A stretch of DNA of 64,000 nt from Naganishia liquefaciens. Its lineage: Eukaryota > Basidiomycota > Tremellomycetes > Filobasidiales > Filobasidiaceae. The notes beneath the pieces were generated by a model. That model was not told the origin of the DNA. It was given only the letters and a program-made list of their open reading frames with translations, and made no database searches. The stretch spans positions 868,001 through 932,000 of the forward strand of contig BLZA01000007.1 of the NCBI GenBank assembly GCA_013423385.1. Reading direction: 5' to 3'. Below are positions 24,675 through 36,160 of the stretch, piece after piece. Each line of letters begins with the position of its first letter. The first letter of the stretch is position 1. The position numbers and the translations under genes are program-made.

Positions 24675-25716
24675 GCAGGTCGGATTCAGCGTCGGAGTCG
24701 GCCGTCGGGGTCGGTACGAGCACTGAGGTCGCCGGTGGGCTACCTGGGTCTTTCACGGGCAATCGAATGAGAATGAGCGTCGCGACAGCGTCCAATGCCC
24801 GGTCGGAGACGTCGAGGGGCATATAGAGTATCAGGAATGCGTTGTCCGCGAGGCGGATGTATCATATCTTTACCAAAAGGGAAATCCGAGATTTTCATGT
24901 AAAATGAGGCAGGTCCAAGGATTGCACATGTCCTTTAATCTCGCCCGACTGCACCGTTTCGGGCTCGGCCTCGATGGCGACTGTAGCCATCCAGCTATCT
25001 ATATATGTGCTAGACGGTCCCCCTCTCCTCGGTTACGTAACGCCGTGCCGGGCTTTAATCGGCCCGTCTAGTCTATAACGGTCCAGGTGAAACAAAGGCA
25101 CTCGCTCGATCAAACAAAACAAGCGACCGAGCAGCCTTGTTTCCTCCTCTGTCGTATCGGCCCCCTCGTGTGGATAGTTCTGGCCACTATCGCCATGCCA
25201 TCGTCGTATCAGTATACCTGAGTGCCGCTCTGGCCATCCCGCATCTCTTGTTGTCATCGTCAAGAGGTCTGCTCCGAAGCGGAAAGGCACCTCCTTTCGG
25301 ATCCCCTTTCGATAAGACCGACGGAGCGCTGAGCGTTCGTCGGTACTATAGCCAGGTGCACTTCTCAGCCATCGTCCTCGTCTTCGTTGGCGTCCCGAGA
25401 GATTTGCGGAGAGCAGTGAAAGCAAGGGCTTGGGACAGCTCGAGGTCATTCCGAGCTGTGCTTTTGGGAAAAGGATAATCGTACGTCGTTATCTTTCGCC
25501 AGATTTTCATGAAACTCATTCTCGTCTGGTGATTCCCTGTCAGAACCATTCTTGCTGAATCGCGCGGGGTCCTGATCAGATATCACATATCGGCGAACTC
25601 GACGGGATATCTGTCAATGGTAATCTGAAATCCGCGATAGCTCAGCCGATTCCCTCACAAGGATATAGCCGTCCAGTTCAAACCGCAAGACTTCATCAAA
25701 CCACACAATATCCGTC
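24675..25716. other. About 1 kb intergenic region before the RhoGEF gene
   Basis: The region holds the NHX1 3' UTR and the RhoGEF promoter. Open frames of 110-140 codons occur on both strands around 25033-25478, but they overlap each other and show no family motif. A TATATATG stretch lies near 25000. I see no repeat. Confidence 0.45.
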
Positions 25717-28700
25717 ATGCAGGCGCACCGTCCTATCAACGGTCAGCCTCCTCGATCGCACCCTCCTCCTCAACCTTATCCCGTTATGCACAATGCGAGA
25801 CCGCCAATACCCTACAGCATCCCCCTTGCGCCCGGCCAAGTCGTTCCCCGAAACCCACCTCAAAGGGGCCCTCCGCGTCCAGGCATGTTTCCTGTCACCT
25901 CCGAGCCGACCTTCAGGGATCTCCGACCGGGCGATATGGTTCGTGCACGAAGCACGCCCATGGAAGATGCAGGACGCGCAGGCGTCGGCGCCGGAATGGG
26001 CATGGCGCCGAGGCCGCATGTCGCGCCTGGTGCATCGCCGCTTTCGATCGGAAGAGGGATCGATGAAGCGGGGTATCCGGTCATGGCGAGTGCGCGGAGT
26101 CACTCTGGGAGCGGTCCGGCGCAGCAGCAGGTGTATAGGGTGGTCCCCGGAATGGGGAGGGAGGGGCCGCAGGTCGGGTCGTCGGCTGGTGACGAACGTT
26201 TGATGGCAGAGAGGATGAATCAATTGTCACTCTCTGGCACCTCAGCGTCGCAACCGCCCCATCATCATCCGCAATCTGTCCGACAGCCCACGAATTACTG
26301 GCCTGCAAATTCGCCACAGGCCTCATTGCAGCCATCAAGAGTTCCCTCTCAGGGAGGCAGTATCTCGAGTATTCGCTCCGCTTCAACCACACGTACAGCA
26401 TCATCTAGCAACGAAAGCGCCTTGAATCTGCGCCAACATTACATAGCGGATCCAGCGAACGCAAATACGAATGGTCAGGCAGGATTAGGGAATGGGCCAA
26501 ACACGAATCCGCTATTAGACTTGTTGGGCAGTGAACGGGAGTATGCCGAGCGGATGACGTGCATCGTGAGGGTGAGCAGTTGATCCGGAACTAGGCTTTT
26601 CTGCAACTAACGACTCAAGCTCTCGATCCATGACAGAAAGTCGCTGCAGCCTGGTCACGTAATAATCTTCCTCCGCCACTTTTGGACCGCATGTTTCGAG
26701 CGATAGAGGGAGTATTTAAAATTAGCAAGTCGCTCGTTCAAGTACGTAAATGCGGAGAGATTCTCTCAGCACAGTAGGTCCTAACACAATGCCGCTGGTA
26801 GAAGCTTGAGATCTTGGGAAGCAATGCCTCACCGCCGAAGGCACTCGGGGATCTCTTGATGCAATTCGTAAGAGAGGTTACGTTTGCGCACGGGAGCGAG
26901 TCTGACGATCACCTGAAAATAGGTTGAAGATCTCGCCGAGCCTTATGAGCGCTACGCCTCGGTATATTTGTGCAACTTTGACAGTCATCCCGCAATTACC
27001 AGTAATCAAAGGTTGCACGAGATCTTGGCGGCCATCTCAAATACTTTACGGCCGACCCCTCCAATGGCGCGATGGACTATGGACGCTCTGTTTCTGCTTC
27101 CGCATTCAAGGCTGCGGTACTACAGTCGACTTTACAACAAGCTGCTCAAGTCTGCAACCGAAGGTCGAAGCGATCATCGGATGTTGCAGCATGCCACCGC
27201 CAAGCTCGGGCGCATTCTGGCTTCTATCGAAGAGCGGCTCCGCATGGACGCAAATCAAGTAGAAAGACATGGGGAGGAGGAGGTCCTTCATCGAGTGAGG
27301 ACAAATAACGTCGCTAGGGAACCGCAGAGGGAGGAGGATTTGTCGAGCTCTGGCACCACCCCGGAAATGTCCGAAATAGAGTCCCAAGATAAGGGACGGA
27401 ACAAGCTGGAAGAGGAAAGGCGAAGCGTGGCCAAATGGGAACAGCAAAAGCGCAATAAGGCAGGTGGTTCGCAGGATGCGCATCATTCGTGAGCTCTGCA
27501 AAGGCAAGTCGATGTGACACTGCTTACCTCTTGACAAGAAGACCTTCCTCGCCGATTATCAACGGCAGCCTTGGTTCGCCGGGAACAGATATTGCATCCG
27601 TATCAACCGTGAGCAGGGAGAACATCACGCCGATCGAGCGGCCAGAAGAGACGCCGCCCACGGACTTGGAGATCAGGCTGGATACGGCAAGAGCAATTGA
27701 TCTGTTTACGATGAAGCCAAAGGTAGGCAGATCGAGATCGGCTTTGTGTGTGCGCTCAAGGCTGTCTCATTGCGCGTGCAGGCCTGCAGGTTACAAATCG
27801 CGCCCCCGACTCTGGGTTTCAGCCGCCACCTTCGGCGATCAGTCGATAGCACCATCTCCTTCATGCCGTCATCAACGCGCCATGAAGTCATACATCGTCG
27901 TGCCCATATATTCGTGCTCACCGACCTTTTCCTGATGTGCGAACGCATGTCGGCATCAGAAAAGGCAGAGAAAGCGAAAGAGGTATTGGATAGTCGCCCC
28001 GATAGGGTGGGCGATGGTGGTCCTCTACCAGAGATGTGGCTGCTCTATCCTCCCTTGGCTGGCCGTCATCTTAGTGTTCTTTCGGGTAGTGTGGAGAATG
28101 AATTGATCGTTACGGTGATGCATCGCGAGAACTTTCTCCTGACATTCGATGACCGGCAAACGCGGGAGGAAGTCTTGGCAGATCTTCAGGCCTGCATAGC
28201 GTTTGCTTCGAACAGTCAGTCCTCTGGCCGGATTCTTTCCGTGATCATGCTCATCCTTTTTCGTTGGCATTTCAGATAGTAAGCCAGTTGGCAAGAGCAC
28301 AACCTATAAGTCGAATCAGGGGGGATCAGCTCAGTTCGGCGATCGGGAACTACAGCATAGACCTGCTCCGTCTGCATCGCTCGCAGCAGAAGCGCGGATG
28401 GCGCAGCCAGTCCGACAAGTGGCACCTCGAATGATCGCTCCGATACCCCATCCCGCCGGAACCGCGGCTGTCCAAGTCATTCCCCATCAAGACATCATGG
28501 CTCCGCCGATGCGGAATGCCAGTCTTCCTGGTACCTCCACTCAGCAAAGAGTCTATCAAGCACCTGGACATGCTCAAGGTCTTCCACAGCAACTCCTTAC
28601 TGCGCATCCCAGCCATTATGGGGCGGTCCCGGCCCGCGCCGCCTCTGCTCCAATCCCGCAGCCCGAGCCTGTTCCGCAGCATTATCGAGACCCGCCGCAA

Positions 28701-29297
28701 GGGCAGTATCCACCGAACCCCACGGTCCCGAATCACCTACTCGCAACCTCTGGCAATCCCGCATACAGGAGCCGATCGACAGAACCGATCCCGCCGAATG
28801 CGGGACCCAGATACCAGAACATCGCAAATGGTCTGCCACATTTGTCGCCGATCGAAAGGAGTCACGCCATGCCCGGAACCTTTAACGAGCCCGACTCTCC
28901 GCTTGACGATACGCAACAGATGCAAGCTGGGCCTGCGATCATATCCGCTAGGATGAAATGCAAAGTTTTCCTCAAGCACGGTCATCAGCAATGGAAATCC
29001 CTTGGAGCAGCCAAACTTAGTCTCTACGTCCAACGCGCAACTAATATTAAGCAATTGGTCGTCGAGGCGGACACTAAGGATGAAACAATGTTGATCTCGA
29101 CCATTGTGCTCACTGACGGAGTTGAGCGAGTTGCCAAGACAGGGGTGGCGGTCGAAATCAGTGATATGAATGGGGCAAGAACAGGGATCATCTATATGAT
29201 TCAACTGCGGGATGAAGATAGTGCCGCCGGCCTCTTTGGGTCATTGATCTCCGGGTCGGATCGCGCTAGGGTTCTTTCTGTCGGCAGGAAGGCATAA
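25717..29297 (+). CDS. Rho guanine-nucleotide exchange factor (DH-PH) with long disordered arms
   Basis: RhoGEFs load GTP onto Rho-type GTPases at the membrane to direct polarity and wall growth. Residues 1-260 are Pro/Gln/Ser-rich and disordered. The DH domain starts at LLDLLGSEREYAERM and continues through KVAAAWSRNNLPPPLLDRMF, VFKISKSLVQ, SPPKALGDLLMQFVEDL, EPYERYASVYLCNFDSHPAI and MDALFLLPHSRLRYYSRLY, with the helical pattern of the fold. A charged linker is followed by a PH domain, visible as RRAHIFVLTDLFLMCERM, MWLLYPPLAGRHLSV and VMHRENFLLTFDD. A second Pro/Gln-rich tract leads to a C-terminal domain of about 110 residues (MKCKVFLKHGHQQWKSLG, ISTIVLTDGVERVA, IIYMIQLRDEDSAAG) that resembles a second PH/RanBP-like fold. 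Its exact subfamily is uncertain. About seven exons. Confidence 0.78.
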
Positions 29298-29656
29298 CAT
29301 GGAATATGCATGTGATACAACGCCAAAAGAACGCCAATTGGCGCGCTATATTCGGCTGGCTTCGGCGGAGCCTTCAAAAACATGAAAGCAAAGTGGTCGC
29401 TTCCCGACTTCTCAAGTGATCCGTCTATTTTGCACGCCTTCTCCTGTTCTGGATCCCATGGGGACCCTGAACGGGAGTGAACCAGCACTAGAGAAATGAC
29501 GAAATCGTATCAGCCCTGCAATACATTCGTCTAGGCTCCCAGGCCATGCTTACATCAGCTCCACTGGATTTGAGAGAAGGATATAACGCAAGACACAAGA
29601 ACAGTCAGCTGTCCTAGAGCCTGGACGAAGGGATGTCAGGTCGAGCTGAGACGCGC
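29298..29656. other. Convergent 3' region between RhoGEF and CCCH genes
   Basis: This stretch lies between two stop codons and most likely holds two 3' UTRs. I see no gene or repeat. Confidence 0.5.
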
Positions 29657-32600
29657 TTACAAGGTACAGGTACTGGAGAGAAACAAGGTTGCCGGATAAG
29701 TACACTGTCGGGATCAAGGGTCAAGACTTACTTCCCGTTGGGGCATAGATGGCCGTAAATGCATGTGTGTTGCTGAAGAGATGCCATAAACGATAATTAG
29801 TGATTGGAAGATGGCGGGCGGAATAGGGGTGACCCTTCGCCTTACGTCATGAGGACATTTTCCCGCCAAATGATAGGGGCAACACATCTCCCGAGCGAGG
29901 ACCCTTACTGCGAGGAGCTCGCTCTGGGTCAGCTGGTAATGGTGACCAAAGTTACAGCGATCTTTGTTTGGGCATCCTGTGACGGCTAGATAATGCTTGT
30001 GACAAGGTCGGGGATTGAGCTTTTTCATGTTCTGGTAGTCGACTTCCTTGTAAGTCGCCGTGCCTGCAGTGTTGGGGACGGCAGCAGCCTTCAATGAAAT
30101 CGCAGCCCGATGATATTTGCTCGGTCTTTGCTTATCGCTCGTGATCGCGTGCTTGTGAATCTTCTCAAAGTCGCTGGAGCTGACTACAGCGAGGCGAACG
30201 CCCAATTTGCTAGCGGTACCTTGCCTTCTGTGGCGAGGAGTAACCGGAGTGAATGCATCAGACAAATCGTTCAGAGTATCCTCAGCACAAGCCGCGTCTC
30301 CCGATAGAGGGCTGGCGGGTGTCGCTTCAGACCCGTGAAAGGTTGACGTTGAATGACCATCCGTCCAAGATTCATCATCGGAATCTGGTTGCCGGTAGTC
30401 CTCCTCGGACACTGCTCGCTCGCCTAAAGCTGAAGGCAACTGAGGCTCTCCATTGCTATCTCCGATTGTGACTTGAAGGGAACTCTGCGAAATGAAGATG
30501 CCGGGAACGCTGAAATGCGAGAACGTGACCGAAGTTTTCTCTAGCGCCATCATATTGGGATTGCACAGATGGATTCGCAATTTTCCTCCCTCGGACGCAT
30601 CCACGAAAGATTGGACGTCTTCGAAGCCGAGATGCTAACAAGAACCATGATCAGGTGCTTGATCAGAGCCTATCCTATCTGTGAACTTACTTCATTGATT
30701 GCCAACACGATACAGGAACACATCATCGTCTTCCAGAATAGACCAAAATATCCTGCGAATCGAACCTGTCAGTCCTTGAATCAATCTCTATCCTTTTTAG
30801 AAGACCCACGGAGCAATCGATCCCGACTCTGATCCTGATCCTCGCACCAAACTATCGAGCAGAACTGCGTATTATACCAAAAGCCTTGCAAAAAGTCGTC
30901 AAGTAGCTTGTCAGCACCGATAGTGCCAGTCTATGTACGACAGATATGCGCCGATCAGCCTTGGAAGGTGATAGGTAGGTACGAGTTGGCACGTACCTGT
31001 AGCAAGCATCGCTTCGCATCCTCCTTTGTAATCCAGGTTTCACGTCGGTGATTTCGTTCGGCTTTAAAACTGGACTGGAGCGAGATCACTCACCAAGCTG
31101 TGAAGGAAGAAAGAGAGAGGCAAGAAATACGGTATTTCAGCTTGAGCCACATAGAAGAAGTTCATTTCACTTACCTGATCAGTACGTGCACCATGATGTG
31201 AAGGGATCCCTCTGAAGCATCTGCTACATTCTTAAACTCATCTTCAATTCGGCTCATGAGCTGGAAGGCAATTTGCTTGCCTTCCAAAGCCAAGCAGGTT
31301 CTCGTTATCGCTGATTGATTCGGGGAGTGTCCAGCGACGTACCTCCGGCAGCACCTTGTCGAACTGCAGAGATATGGAACTGTTGAGACAGGGTAAGAGA
31401 GACTACTCCTTTGTCCTCTTCACCTCGGGATACTGACCAAATCTGCAGACCCCTCCAGCAAAACGGGAACGATCCCGCGCATCCTCTGCGAGGGGACTCT
31501 TGAATAAGCAAAGGTTCCGAAAGCGTCAGATTATCCCGGCATCAAAACTCACAGCTGCCGTGGCCATCGGAGGCGATCCTCCGGTCGGCAGAATTACCCT
31601 GTCAACTTGACTCTCGGAGTTCACCCCATCGGTATCCTGCGGACCGCGCTCAATTGCCACCTGCGCCAGTTGTTTCTCCAATTCCAGCCTGGCCGTTTGA
31701 ATCCTACTCGGGCGCATGATTAGTTCCCTAACGTTTCCACCTTTTGCAAACATCCGTACTTTGCTGCTTGGTGAATCAATTCACCCGCCAAGCCAGACGA
31801 CTGCTCCCGAAGGTGACTCATCTTTTTCTCAATCTCCTGAATGGAAAGCAAGTCGTTGGAGTACGCTGCAATACCGGCGATGCTCCCAACCAAGGGCAAT
31901 CCCGGACGAGAAGATATAGCCGTAGAGGCTTCTCCGGGCAGTTCGGGTCTGTGAGTTCCGTCGACCGGGAGTCCGGGGTCGGATTGGCTCATAGTGGATG
32001 GGATGTAACCTTCGTTCGCGCCGATGGTTGCGGCGGGACCGCCACAATGCAGCAGCGAGGGCGAATCTTGTGCGGTGTGTCGGAAGGATTGCTGCGGCAA
32101 TCTGGAAATCTGCTTGATGGCCTTTTCATCCCAGATACCTTGAAGCGCAGTCCCTTCAGGAGTCTTGCTACCGAGTCGCAGCGAGTCAAAAGGCGAAACC
32201 ATGCCCGAACGTTTCTCGCCATTCGAGTCTAAAGTCGTTTCAGGAAGAGCTGGAGAGTGTGAAAACGGAGCCAGCTGTGTAGAAGTCTCAGTCGACCAGA
32301 TAGAAGCGATAGATGCGGAGGTTCTGTGGCTTGCCCGCATCGAACGAGGTCTGCCTCCCCCGTCACCAGCGAAGCATGGCGAAAATATGGCATGCGAGGT
32401 TGCGTGTCGCTGAGTTGAACCCGGTCGCGGCGCGAGTCCCGGAGGCGGGGCGAGGGTGCTGAATGTGGTCTCGGAGCGCGTGTCTGCGAGGACGATGTCT
32501 TCGTCGTCAAAAGGGGAGAACGCCGGCAAAAGGTGATACATCCCGTCCTCCTCATCGGTATTCCCTTGTCCTGGGCCGTTTCCCAGAGTAAAATCGGCAG

Positions 32601-33405
32601 GAGCAACGGAACGCGTCTGAGTTCTGGGCATGGGCATACCGCAGCCCACCGAGTCTCGCCGATCTTGCGACCCGTCTTGCATGCGAGTCAAGCCAAGGTA
32701 TGAAGGTTGCTGATATGCATTTGGCCGAGGCGTGAAAAATTTGGCGTCACCTCGTAGAGGCGAGTACTGATTGAGAGCATCGATAGCATCGCTTGCAGGA
32801 GCAAGGGGACCGCTAGTGATCATTGTTCGTTTCCCGCTCACAGCGTCCGTCAGAGATGGCCACGATTCTTTCCTGCTGATAAGTCTCGTTTGTTGCGTGG
32901 ATCCTTCGGGAGTTTGCAAGCCGTAAGAAACAGGCGTAGGCGGAGATGCGTCGGAATATGTACCAGGATTGCAATTGAAGAGATGGGAAGTAGTGGTAAG
33001 CGGTCGAACTGGGAAGGATGGAGGACACCAGGGTATGTGAGAAAGGAGAAGGATTATGACGGGATGTATCTCAAACGCCACCTCATACTAACCATTAGAG
33101 TTCTTATAATGTCCAATCAAGCCCATCTCCACCCGCGACAAGGCCTGCAAGCCGGCCGATGGTGATGGCGTGAAAGGATGTCCTCCGGGGGAAGGCTCCA
33201 ACGGAAGGATACTGTACCCTTGTCCCGAACAGGAGGGCGAAACCGGAGCGTGAGTTACGCCACTCGTGAGCGGTGAGCAAAGCCCGGGGCACGAAGCGTC
33301 CGTGAAGGGAGCAAGAGTATCGTGGGATGAAAAGCAAAAGGGCGAAGTCGTCGAGTGTCGGCGAGAGTCTAGGCCGGACGTGGGGCTCGCGGCGTTGGCG
33401 AACAT
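29657..33405 (-). CDS. Fungal tandem CCCH zinc-finger protein with degenerate NYN/DGDG-type domain
   Basis: This is probably an RNA-binding protein of the fungal family that joins an N-terminal nuclease-like domain to CCCH fingers. The start chosen is ATG 33403-33405 (MFANAASPTSGLDS). The first 500 residues are Ser/Pro/Thr-rich, then a short coiled coil appears (LLSIQEIEKKMSHLREQ). Small exons follow with VPVLLEGSADL, QFDKVLPEG, KQIAFQLMSRIEDEFK and SLHIMVHVLI, matching the family's core layout. Next come LLDDFLQGFW and HLGFEDVQSFVDASEGGK. The zinc fingers read CHKHYLAVTGCPNKDRCNFGH (CX9CX5CX3H, split here as C..C..C..H) and, across an intron, CPYHLAGKCPHD joined to QHTCIYGHLCPNG. The intervening exon joins (30600-31700) are the least certain part, and the Ser/Pro-rich 5' half could be a separate gene. 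Confidence 0.6.
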
Positions 33406-33723
33406 GGTGGCGAGACAGGTGACGCCTCCTCGCAACGATCACTCGCTGGACCGGGACTGATGCCACGCCTGAGATGAGTATCGGACGAGATTGCCCTATA
33501 GGCTTATATAGTCGAGTTGAGCATACTGGGACACCGCGCATCAGGGCCATGATGGAAGCCTCGCATGGAATACGGTCACGTGACACGGACAACCTGAAAC
33601 GCGAACATCCCCTCGGTCGCAACGGTTGCAAGCGAGCACGGCCAACGTGGTTCGGCCGCTTTCGCATACGGCATGTATTAGCTAGAAGACGATGAATATC
33701 TGCTATTCTAGCCGATAAGGATC

Positions 33724-35857
33724 CTAAGCTATCATCCCATCCCAATTCACTTCGGACCATTTCGGCCTGAGAAAGCGCGAGATTTCCATCAGCGCTGGTC
33801 ATATACATGCCGACCACGAGGCACTCACATCGGCGTCTCCCAGCATCCGAGCCTCTCCGTCGTGTATCTCCATGCGTGCAAGTAGATGAACAATGTATCC
33901 GGCTTGGGATCCGGCGCGAGTGGGATGTGGCATTCTGGGCAGAAGCCTTCAGGTACTTCTTCAAACTGCATGAGCAGGGCGTCTTGGCCTGGAACGCATT
34001 CGTCAGCATTGCCAGGACGCTGGAACGCCCCTGATGGACGTACCTTCTGATTGTTGCTGCGCAGCCTCTTTCATTCGAAAGACGACTTCGCTCCACCTTT
34101 GATCCCAAACACGGATTCAACCACCGCCAGAAACAAACCGAAATCCCATCCGACCTACTTTGCCCAGTCCTCTTGTTCGTCCTTTTGCCGCCTCAACTTG
34201 GCCACAATCTCCCGCGCCTCCCTACTGAGATATATCGGACTCCCGCCGACCACCGTGTCATCCTCCATTTCCCTCGGCAACAATGCCGGAGTCCCCGCGC
34301 CGCTTCCCTCGGTCCCGGCGCCGTCCTTGCCTTCGGACGCACGCAACCGCATCAGTTCCTTCTCAAGCTTGAAATTAAATTTCTGCTGCAGTTTGGCCGA
34401 AGGCAGTGCTTCCTCCCCACGCAGCCGCGCCTCGATCGATGCGAGCGTATCCGAGGCGGGCGTATCCATCCCAGAGGGCGTATCCGCATCCCCTTCCGCG
34501 GGGATATCCGGCGTCAAGTCGACGCCGCCCCGCCCAAGGTTGGGCCCCCAGATTTCCGAGGTGCCGTATAGCGGGTCGTTGACGATCGGGTGACCGATGT
34601 ATTGCAAGTGAACCCGGATTTGATGGGCTGGGAGGGGGTCAGGATGGGCGCGATTGAGTATGCGATGGGACGTACTTCGACCGGTGATGGGTTTACCTGC
34701 GCGTGCGAACCATGTCAGCGGCTTGCACGAGATTGAAAGGCAATGACTTACAATGCACTACACTCTGGTTCCGCGCTGCATCATAATGCACTCGCTTGAA
34801 GATCGTCTTGGCGTCCTACCAAGCGGCATTCAGTCTCCAGGGCTCACAATGCTGCATTTCCATTCCGCAAACAGACCTTTCCGTCCGGCGTACAAATCAC
34901 AACGCCCATTTGCCGATCAATCGTCAACAGCGACTGATCCACCACGATCTCTTCCCTGTTACTCCACCAATTCAGCTTTCTTCCGCCCGCTCTTGAAACA
35001 ATACGTTACACTCACTCGGGAAACTCGCCAATAACGCGCGCCAGGTACTCCTTTTTAACGTGGCCCTTGATGAATTCTTCTGCAAGGCCAGTGGAAGCCT
35101 TGCCCGTCAATGCGAGGATCATCAAGCCGGACGTAAGCCTGTCCAGGCGGTTGACGCCTTCAAAAAGTGAGATGTAAGAATTGGCGAGAAAAAGGGGAAT
35201 TGTCGCGGGACATACTGTATGCCGTAATACCGAGGTCTGATTTCAGCATCTCGAGAACTGTGTGCTTGTAGTATCTTCCCGTGGCGTGTACAGGCTTGGA
35301 GGCCGAGGTAATCAGCTTGGAGGCTGGGAAGAAAACCGCGTCCGAGGTGACGTACGACAGAGCCTGGTTTACTGATGACAATGAATTGCTTTTCATCGTC
35401 CCGATGAAGCAGCAAAATCGGGGATACCGTCACTGGTGGTTCATGCCTGTGGACTGTATTTCTACGGGGCGCTGTTTGGTTTCTGCATTCCGACAAACGG
35501 GGCCGAGATTAGGTGTCGCTCACTCTATTCTATCGCCGTTCTTCAAGAGGTATTCCGGACCGACGACTTTGCCGTTCACTTTGGTTACACCCGAGGCCAG
35601 AGCGTGCCTCTGCAGGTGGTCCACCGAGAATGAGCATGGATCACCATTCTTCTATTGCTACAACCTAAGCGACGTACATAGTAGTCTACGGATCGATCCC
35701 GAAACTCGGTCGAGATGACCTCGAGGATCTGGCGGCCGATCCAGCGCTGTTTCACGTTTGTGCGGTACGGGTGGTAGTAGGGCTCGCAATAGCGCAGCTG
35801 AGGGTCGCGCTCTTTTTCCTTGCCCTTGAACGAGGTGGGCGGCACGGGAATATCCAT
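33724..35857 (-). CDS. RluA-family tRNA/mRNA pseudouridine synthase (Pus8/Pus9-like)
   Basis: The enzyme isomerises uridine to pseudouridine in RNA; Pus8/Pus9 act on position 32 of tRNA. The first exon has [15 protein letters not shown] and later [18 protein letters not shown], typical of the family. Splicing gives an S4-like turn, then [42 protein letters not shown] and the catalytic motif [16 protein letters not shown], where the Asp of RLDRLTSG is the nucleophile. [14 protein letters not shown] and [16 protein letters not shown] follow. The C-terminal part carries a long insert, about 100 residues, rich in Asp, Ser and Gly. Three short exons finish with [32 protein letters not shown] and [11 protein letters not shown] before TAG at 33724-33726. 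Length is near 560 residues. It is divergent from the DEF1-like gene (303 bp). Confidence 0.85.
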
Positions 35858-35918
35858 GGTGTTGATGGGAACGAGGATCTGCTGCTTCGACGGGTATGAC
35901 CCCTACCAGAAGAATACT

Positions 35919-35948
35919 GATAATAAAATAATGATGATAATAATAATC
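35919..35948. repeat. Imperfect (TAA/TGA)n microsatellite
   Basis: A run of ATAATAAAATAATGATGATA followed by more ATA/ATAA units lies in the promoter between the pseudouridine synthase and the DEF1-like gene. It is likely a slippage product; poly-T/A tracts can also keep promoters nucleosome-free. Confidence 0.6.
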
Positions 35949-36020
35949 GCCCCGCTCGATCGCCCTTGGATTCCCTTCCCCGGCGGCCGGCCCCCCTCCC
36001 TGCGCTAGCTTGCGCTTTCT

Positions 36021-36065
36021 CGCTCGCTCGCCGGCTCGCCCATTCGCCCAGCGAGCGGGCGAGCG
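36021..36065. other. GC-rich inverted repeat in a divergent promoter
   Basis: CGCTCGCC near 36025 is complementary to GGCGAGCG near 36058, with further GCTCGC/GCGAGC units between, so the strand can fold into a hairpin about 96 bp upstream of the DEF1-like start. It is also rich in simple CGCTCG repeats, so it may be no more than low-complexity DNA. Confidence 0.45.
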
Positions 36066-36160
36066 ACGCCTCATGATCTCGTCATCTCGCGCCGACGACT
36101 CTGTCAACCCGCCGACGTCTCTCCCTCCATCATACAACCCGCCCCACCCACGCTTCCACA

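Noticed and set aside
25033-25478. Overlapping 110-140-codon frames on both strands upstream of the RhoGEF gene
   Set aside because: Neither has a motif, a clear start or splice partners; both strands cannot be explained together. Treated as intergenic.
30740-30775. tRNA-like B-box (GGTTCGATTCG on the minus strand)
   Set aside because: No A-box or foldable cloverleaf lies at the right distance, and the site is inside the CCCH gene.
33104-34120. Minus-strand frame of about 338 codons
   Set aside because: It runs across the last exons of the pseudouridine synthase and the 5' part of the CCCH gene in the wrong frame, and its composition (Arg, Cys, Ser, His) is that of a shadow.
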